Source: Cardiocondyla obscurior
Taxonomy: Eukaryota > Arthropoda > Insecta > Hymenoptera > Formicidae
DNA: 64,000 bases
Assembly: GCF_019399895.1 (NCBI RefSeq)
Contig: NC_091866.1
Location: forward strand, 3,889,501-3,953,500
Direction of reading: 5' to 3'
Below the pieces are notes generated by a model. It was not told the origin of the DNA and ran no database searches. It was given only the letters and a program-made list of their open reading frames with translations. Below, piece by piece: positions 58,130 to 64,000 of this stretch. A program made the translations under genes and the position numbers. Each line of letters opens with the position of its first letter. The stretch's first letter is position 1.

Positions 58130-58845
58130 TCAATTTCACAGATTATAATAATGCCTTTGTATATCGCGCCCGCTAAATTCTTCTAAAATCGTCGAACGAC
58201 GAATAATGTCTCGAGCGTGTTTGATATGGTGCCTTTAAGGTGCCTGGGCTACCGTCCTGATGCGAACAGACGGATTCGGCATCCCTAGCCTAATTACAGG
58301 GCAGCTCTCCGAGCACCTGCGCCCCTTCTCCCGTTTCGTTTTCGTGCTTTCGCAACGGACACCCGTGAGTCCCGGCACGAATATGTGAGAAACGCGATCC
58401 AGCTCGAACCAGCCTCCTTGTCCGAGCAACATTGTCCTTACGGTTATAAAGCCTCGAGGCATTAAAATTACTTACGACTTTTATCATGGTAATTACTGTA
58501 AAACGGGGACTAGATTGCAATAGTAAGAATAACTTTCCGCGTGAATCAATACTTTAGCGTGTGCGATATACTGTTTTAAATAACTTCTCCAAAATTAAAA
58601 CCACTGTCTTACTTCTAAATCTTACTTCCCTCATGGTTTAAAAACCGAGCTCTAATTAACGAAAATCTATCATCCGGTGAGTAGGTAGGACATCGATAAT
58701 TACGGAAAATTAAACGCCGTAACGAGCTCGGAGTTTTTTCGAGGGCTCGCGCGAGAGAATTGCGAATCGTGCCCGATTCGTCGGAAAGTATCGAATCAAC
58801 CCGGCGCGTCATCCCGGGTATAGACGCGGGAGATAGAATACACGT
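58130..58845. other. Gene-free interval
   Basis: Mixed sequence after the candidate recursive exon. Short frames on the minus strand only. Nothing specific. Confidence 0.5.
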
Positions 58846-58849
58846 ACGC

Positions 58850-58869
58850 CGCGCGTACGCGCGCACACA
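58850..58869. other. Alternating purine-pyrimidine tract (Z-DNA-prone)
   Basis: CGCGCGTACGCGCGCACACA alternates strictly for 20 bases and is preceded by another short alternating stretch. It sits in a CpG-rich block (58740-59340). A further (CG)n run lies at 59080-59091. Confidence 0.55.
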
Positions 58870-58874
58870 GAGGC

Positions 58875-61830
58875 GCGGTGTCGCGTTTCAATATTTACGG
58901 GTTGAAATATTCACGAAATCACACCGGGGGCGGCGAATGCAAGGGAATGACTTGCCGGACGGCGGCGCGCGTTCAATTCGTATGACGCGTCGCGGCGCAT
59001 CGCGCGGCCTCGTTCGCACGAAAATTATATACATCAAGAGATGTCGGCGTCGTGAATATTTGATCGGGCCGTTACCGTTGCGCGCGCGCGTCATCAATTA
59101 TTCCGCCGCGGCGCTTTTTCGTAGGCGGTAGCGCGCGATAACGCGTGTTCCCGCCGTGACAGATGTCCATTACCGGGCCGCGAGCACGGCGATTTCCAGC
59201 GACGATAATTGAACCGCGAGCGGGCGGCCGTTGCGCGGAAGTAGCGACCGGTGTAGCGACCGCGTTGCCAGCAATGCCCTCGCAATGAAGAATCGTTTTC
59301 TTCCCGGCCCGGCTGTAGGTTCTCGAATCATTAATGATCCCCGGTTGTTTTCCCGACGCGGGCAACCGACCCTCTTTTTGCATAGAGATGGGATACAGCG
59401 CGCACCGAGCTTCAGCAACAACAACAGGGACCATTAATGATTTAGTGTACGAAATATCATGTTGCAACTTGGCGCTGCAACTTCGTTTCCAATTCTCCAG
59501 AATAGTGGTTTTCACCTGTAGGATGTATCTCTCTGGAGATATACGGTATATTTATTAAGTGAATAGTCTAAAATGACTTAGAAATACTCTGCAAGCTGTA
59601 CTGGGGAATAAAGTTCTAATTCTGTTTTTTTCTTTATTTATTTTTTTTTTTTTTATTATTGTTTAAAAGAGAAATATACGAGAGAATCGTTAAAAGTTAC
59701 GTAAACTGCAAATTGTTTGCCGACGCAAAGTAAAAAAGTCACGTTATTATGCAGGCTAGACGTAGGCTGTTGTCGTCCAGCGTTATTTCCAACGAAATAC
59801 GGTTTTCACCGCGAAGATCGCGGCCTCTCGCCTTCTCGCGACTGCGTTAATTAGCGAACTTTATGAATGCGCCAGCGCATATTAATCCCGTCATTTCCAT
59901 ACGTCGCCGGCGGAGCCGATTCACGTCGGCGTCGTGTAACAGCATTATGAGCGTATTCCATTATTTATAATGTAATCGGGGCCGCGCTTTTGTAGTCTGG
60001 CGCGTTACGTAATTAGCACGGGAATTATCGGCGGCACGATGGCAACGGCGGTGACCGACATTTCGGCGAGCCAATTTTAGCTACGAGCGAAATTGTTGCA
60101 AGCAGAATTTCGGTGTAAAAATATACTTTGACGCATTTAATTACCTTTTAATTCTTCACACGACACATTAATAAGCGCTGTATTCGCTCGTCGCATACAC
60201 TTTCCTTTTTTTTTTCTCTCTTCTAATCTTTTCTTCCTCTAACTAATCATTTTTATTACACAATAAATTCAAATCAATTAATTTTATTTAAAATTAAAAA
60301 AAGAAATGTCAGCTAATTATTAAGTACGAAACATCGAAATTGATTTCCTTGTTCACACGACCTGATTACAAAATGAATTATTTACCTCGAATAAACAATG
60401 AACGTGATAAGGTTTCGAGATATAAATTTTGAAGACTAATTAAATATAATTAATTGTCGTATGTCGCTTTTTTTAACGATAATCTGCTTCACCGATATTA
60501 TCGCAAATATTAAAATACATCCCGTAATATCGAATTTAGCAACGCGGCTTAGAGAAATCTAATTCGTGATTTGTCACACGAGTGAGCTCGTATTACTAAT
60601 TGTTATTAGATTACGCATCTCCCGCATGTATCATTGTACGAAACAACGCAATAGAAGGCAGATGAAACATAATAATTTACGCGCGAAGTGGGAATGTATT
60701 AACATTCTCGTATAATATACGTATTCCTGCTTGTTATACAACGACGTAAGTAAACTTGGACTCGTCGAAAATAATGCGCCGTTCGGCAAAATATTAATTA
60801 ATTATTTTGTTTATTATCAAATATCGAAGTTGTCAAACACGCGCGTATGCGGTGTAAACATATACGGTATATTGTGCGCGATATTATCGGGGCAGCGAGA
60901 ACCGGTGATACTGTCGATGTAATTGGATCGCTAGAAATCCCGCGCGCTGCCGTGGAATGAAAATATTATGAATGGGTCATACGGGAAACGCGATCGCCGC
61001 TAAATAGGCCGACCGAGCAATGGCTCAGATTACGCGGTGCTATCCTGAGTGACGTCATCGCGATAGCATGCACCAACAATGGTCTCTTATTTCCGCTTCT
61101 TCGTCTCGGGAACGGTGGCGGGATTTATCAGCGGACAAGCTGAAGCGACGGTCGTGCTACCGGAACGAATCTTCTTTGACCGGCCGGCCGCTTTTCGGGT
61201 ACTAAAATAAGCATAAGAGTTTTTACGTATATTCTTTTTTAATATCACATTATTGCATCGCTCGCTATTACGACGAAACCGGGAACATTTTTGCAGCGGG
61301 CCAGCTCTCGCAGAAGTATTCATTTCTGTGTCCCACCGAGGATGTAACCATTACGAGTTCGCCGCTCTAGCGTTACGGCATCGTTACAAAAAAAAATCGT
61401 TATTTCGACCCGGAGACGGTAAAAAAAAAAAAGAATAAAAAATGTAGAGAATCGCGGGCAAAGCGCATCCGGCGCGGATGAATGTCGCTCGCGAACGCTG
61501 ATGCTCGCCCTTCGATATCGGTTATCGGCGTCCGTGGACGTCGTCTGATCGATGACCCGCGCGATAGAAATGACATTTCACAGGACGTCGTTTCGTTTGC
61601 TCGCGTATCTAATTTTTTTTTTTCCACGATCGCTCATCGGACATTTTGGCAAATTCGAATAAAGTACCGAATTAACGGCCAGTTTTAGTTAAAAAAAAAA
61701 AGAACACGTTTAAACGTAGTATTTTTTGTTTGATTTGACAAAAATGACATCCAATTTTTCTTCCGTGTAAACTCCAACCATTATAAAGTTTAAAAAAATA
61801 AAATAGAATATAAAACATAAATTCATAAAC
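58875..61830. other. Gene-free interval
   Basis: CpG-rich to about 59420, then alternating AT-rich and mixed sequence. Frames on both strands overlap in the CpG-rich part. Poly(T) stretches occur near 59640. No exon or RNA gene recognised. Confidence 0.5.
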
Positions 61831-61846
61831 TCCCTTTTAGGTAATT
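61822..61846 (+). promoter_or_regulatory. Weak candidate recursive splice site
   Basis: CATAAACTCCCTTTTAG ends at 61840 and is followed by GTAATT. Acceptor and donor abut, but the pyrimidine tract is short and the donor lacks G at +5. Possibly chance. Confidence 0.15.
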
Positions 61847-61849
61847 ATT

Positions 61850-63185
61850 TATGGGCGTTTTTTATTTTTCTCAAATTTAAATTAAAAATTCTTTATTTTT
61901 TTTTTTTTAGATAGATTTGTATTTATTTTGTCAAATTTTTAATATATGTACACTGAAAGTGTGTGTGTAATACGAGGTTTTATCGTATGCGTAACTGCAG
62001 TCGCTTGTGGGAAAATTTTTACCGATGTGGTCACCCAGTGTAATCGGTCTCTTTTGATCACGATTCCGTAATAGTCGAGTATGAGAACGAAACGCTATTT
62101 TGCATGCGAAACGCGACGATGAAAAATAGCGCGCGTGAGAAATGACTGTTGGCGGGCGAGAGAGCGCGTGGGATTCGCAATGGTCATTGAATCGTCCTCT
62201 CGAATGGACGATCGATCCCGTGGGATGAAACGAACACTTTGCATGCGCGTTTAATGCACAAACGCACATAAATAACGGAATGTACTGATCCTTCATCAGC
62301 AGCGAAATATTTTTGCGTCTATCAACTAGCAAATTAATGTCAGCTCGAATTAAATCGGATAAAAATTAGACATTATCTTATCAACTTCTTTTCAATCTGA
62401 TTCGGTGCGAGGTAAAATAAAATCGCATTTTTCTTTTCTTGCGTCGTTGAGCTATTTATATTATCAAACGTAACTTAAAAAAAAAAGTTAAAATAATTCT
62501 TCACAATTAACAGACTCGTAAATTGCATTAGCTGGAATGTTGAACTTTATTCCATACGTTTCTAACAAAATACAACAATCGAATTTATAGTGGATAATAT
62601 TAGCTAGAGATACGGTCCCTCTCCTTTCCCTTCCCTCGCATCGATCGGAAGCAACATTATGGAGACGCAAGTTCGCTCGGCTTTCCGCTCGGCCATGCAT
62701 CTTTGGCTGCAACGGCTGCTGCACTTCGTGAGGCGCTCCCGGGACGCATAAATCAAAGTCCTCCGTGGAGACTCGCCTCGGTTACGCGCCCGATTCCCCT
62801 TCTCCTTCCCCTCTCTCGTTTTACCTGTACCCACCCGTTCCAGCCCAGGCCCAGACGGCAGGATTTCTAATTCAAGCTAATCCTTTTTCGCCGCTCTAAT
62901 TACATTATCAATTCACGGAGGACGGGCAGGCGCGACGCGGCACGGCACACTCGCGTGTGTATTTACAAGCTGCATGGGTGCATACAGCGGTGCATTTACA
63001 TGCGCTGGCCTGTTGCACGTCCCGGTCGCGTCGGGGGCCCCCTCCTGCTTCCGCGGACCGTTCCCCAGTTCCTCTGACTGATTTACGACGGTCGAATAAA
63101 TTATAAGAAGCGGATAGAAGAGAGCATTAGCCCCCGCGTACGCGGGGCGTCAGGTGCTGTTTGCCCGCAGTCTGCGCCGAGAGAA
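61850..63185. other. Gene-free interval
   Basis: AT-rich to about 62590, then CpG-rich. No exon recognised. Confidence 0.5.
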
Positions 63186-63189
63186 AACA

Positions 63190-63219
63190 GGGACAAGGGA
63201 GACGGAGGGAGGTGGGGGG
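63190..63219 (+). other. G-quadruplex motif
   Basis: Four runs of three or more G are separated by loops of four, seven and four bases, satisfying the G3+N1-7 pattern. It lies in a purine-rich, CpG-rich block. Confidence 0.55.
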
Positions 63220-63224
63220 CGGAG

Positions 63225-64000
63225 AGAAATTTTTGGTTATCGTCGCCCCGGCGCAATTGCATCCCCCGTCAAATTGAATCGTAACTCGATGGGGGCGATA
63301 CGTCTCGCGTGTCGCGCGTCAATTAACTCCGCCCACGATTACAAGCCTCCAGGCCGCCGGCAATTTCGACGGAATCGATATTACTCGACTGGCGGAATGT
63401 TGGAAACGGGTATGCCTTCCTCGGACGCGACGCTACGTGACGCCGACACGACATCTCGTCATCCGACATCGACGGGGTTGAGCATCCCCGCGGAATTTTC
63501 GACGTCGCGCGGTTTCCCTAAGAGAGCCTCGACAAATCCAAACGACATACATTTCTGTCTATCCATTATTATATTTTCCCAACTAAACGTCTTTGAGCAG
63601 AATATAATTATATATTGCATATAAATTGGTACAAATGTATACGATTCAAATATTTTTTGCCAAGCTAAAGTTAACAAATACTAACAACTATTTTTTTTTT
63701 CTTTTTTTTTATACATGAACGTTAAAATGAATTTGATCAGACTTGAGCTAATTATTACCGCGTTTAAGTTTTGAATAAATTCTGTTAAAATATCTGACAT
63801 TAAGCGAATAAGATTTTCTCGTCTATTCATTCCGTGAGTGATTAATTGCGAGAACTCCTTACTTTCTACTATTTAGCTTCCACTCCCTTTCTCGTCGAAA
63901 TAACTCATTCGAAGTTAGAGGAAAAAAAAAAAGAAAAAAAAAAATATCAACCTCGGAAAGTTTGTGACTGCGAGAGAAACGCGCATGATATTTGATAAAC
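63225..64000. other. Gene-free interval
   Basis: CpG-rich to about 63540, with a 156-codon + strand frame (63154-63624) that carries no recognisable domain and runs into AT-rich sequence. The remainder is AT-rich with A and T runs to the window end. Confidence 0.5.

Noticed and set aside
1..64000. tRNA, rRNA, CRISPR array or intact transposon
   Set aside because: No T-loop consensus with a cloverleaf, no rRNA-like stretch, no regularly spaced identical repeats with unique spacers, and no transposase or reverse-transcriptase motif was seen on either strand.

Overview
No protein-coding gene could be supported in this window. It reads as non-coding DNA from an animal nuclear genome. An insect is most likely, probably a hymenopteran such as an ant: AT-rich sequence full of homopolymer A/T tracts alternates every 1-3 kb with CpG-rich blocks. 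The lineage is an inference from composition, not from a recognised gene. All open frames are short, usually overlap on both strands, and match no family I know. I found no tRNA, rRNA, CRISPR array or recognisable autonomous transposon.

The best functional signals on the + strand are two sites where a complete splice acceptor is fused directly to a complete splice donor, AG|GTAAG, at 2447/2448 and 58075/58076. This is the architecture of recursive (ratchet) splicing sites in very long insect introns. Each has a second donor about 50 nt downstream (2500 and 58124), so each could define a small recursive-splicing exon. The first is followed 30 nt later by a long, nearly perfect RNA hairpin (2530-2665). 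Two strong ratchet sites 55.6 kb apart on one strand suggest that most or all of the window lies in one giant intron of a + strand gene whose coding exons are outside it.

On the minus strand, 25335-26075 looks like the 5' part of a small transcript: a GC-rich start, a first exon ending at 25894, a 330-nt exon (25813-25484), a 39-nt exon (25373-25335) and a final donor leading to lower coordinates. Diverged copies of its parts recur upstream: a 48-nt exon at 43843-43796 and an exon end at 53266. Behind 53266 lies a complex duplicated region (53266-56482) with a 109-bp tandem duplication and two tandem units of about 1.3 and 1.15 kb. Each unit carries a three-copy 108-110-bp minisatellite. Two further hairpins (26103-26209, 26227-26310) lie just upstream of the minus-strand start.

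The rest holds simple repeats, poly(A)/poly(T) tracts up to 47 nt, two G-quadruplex motifs, Z-DNA-prone stretches, short direct repeats and long intervals in which I see nothing specific.
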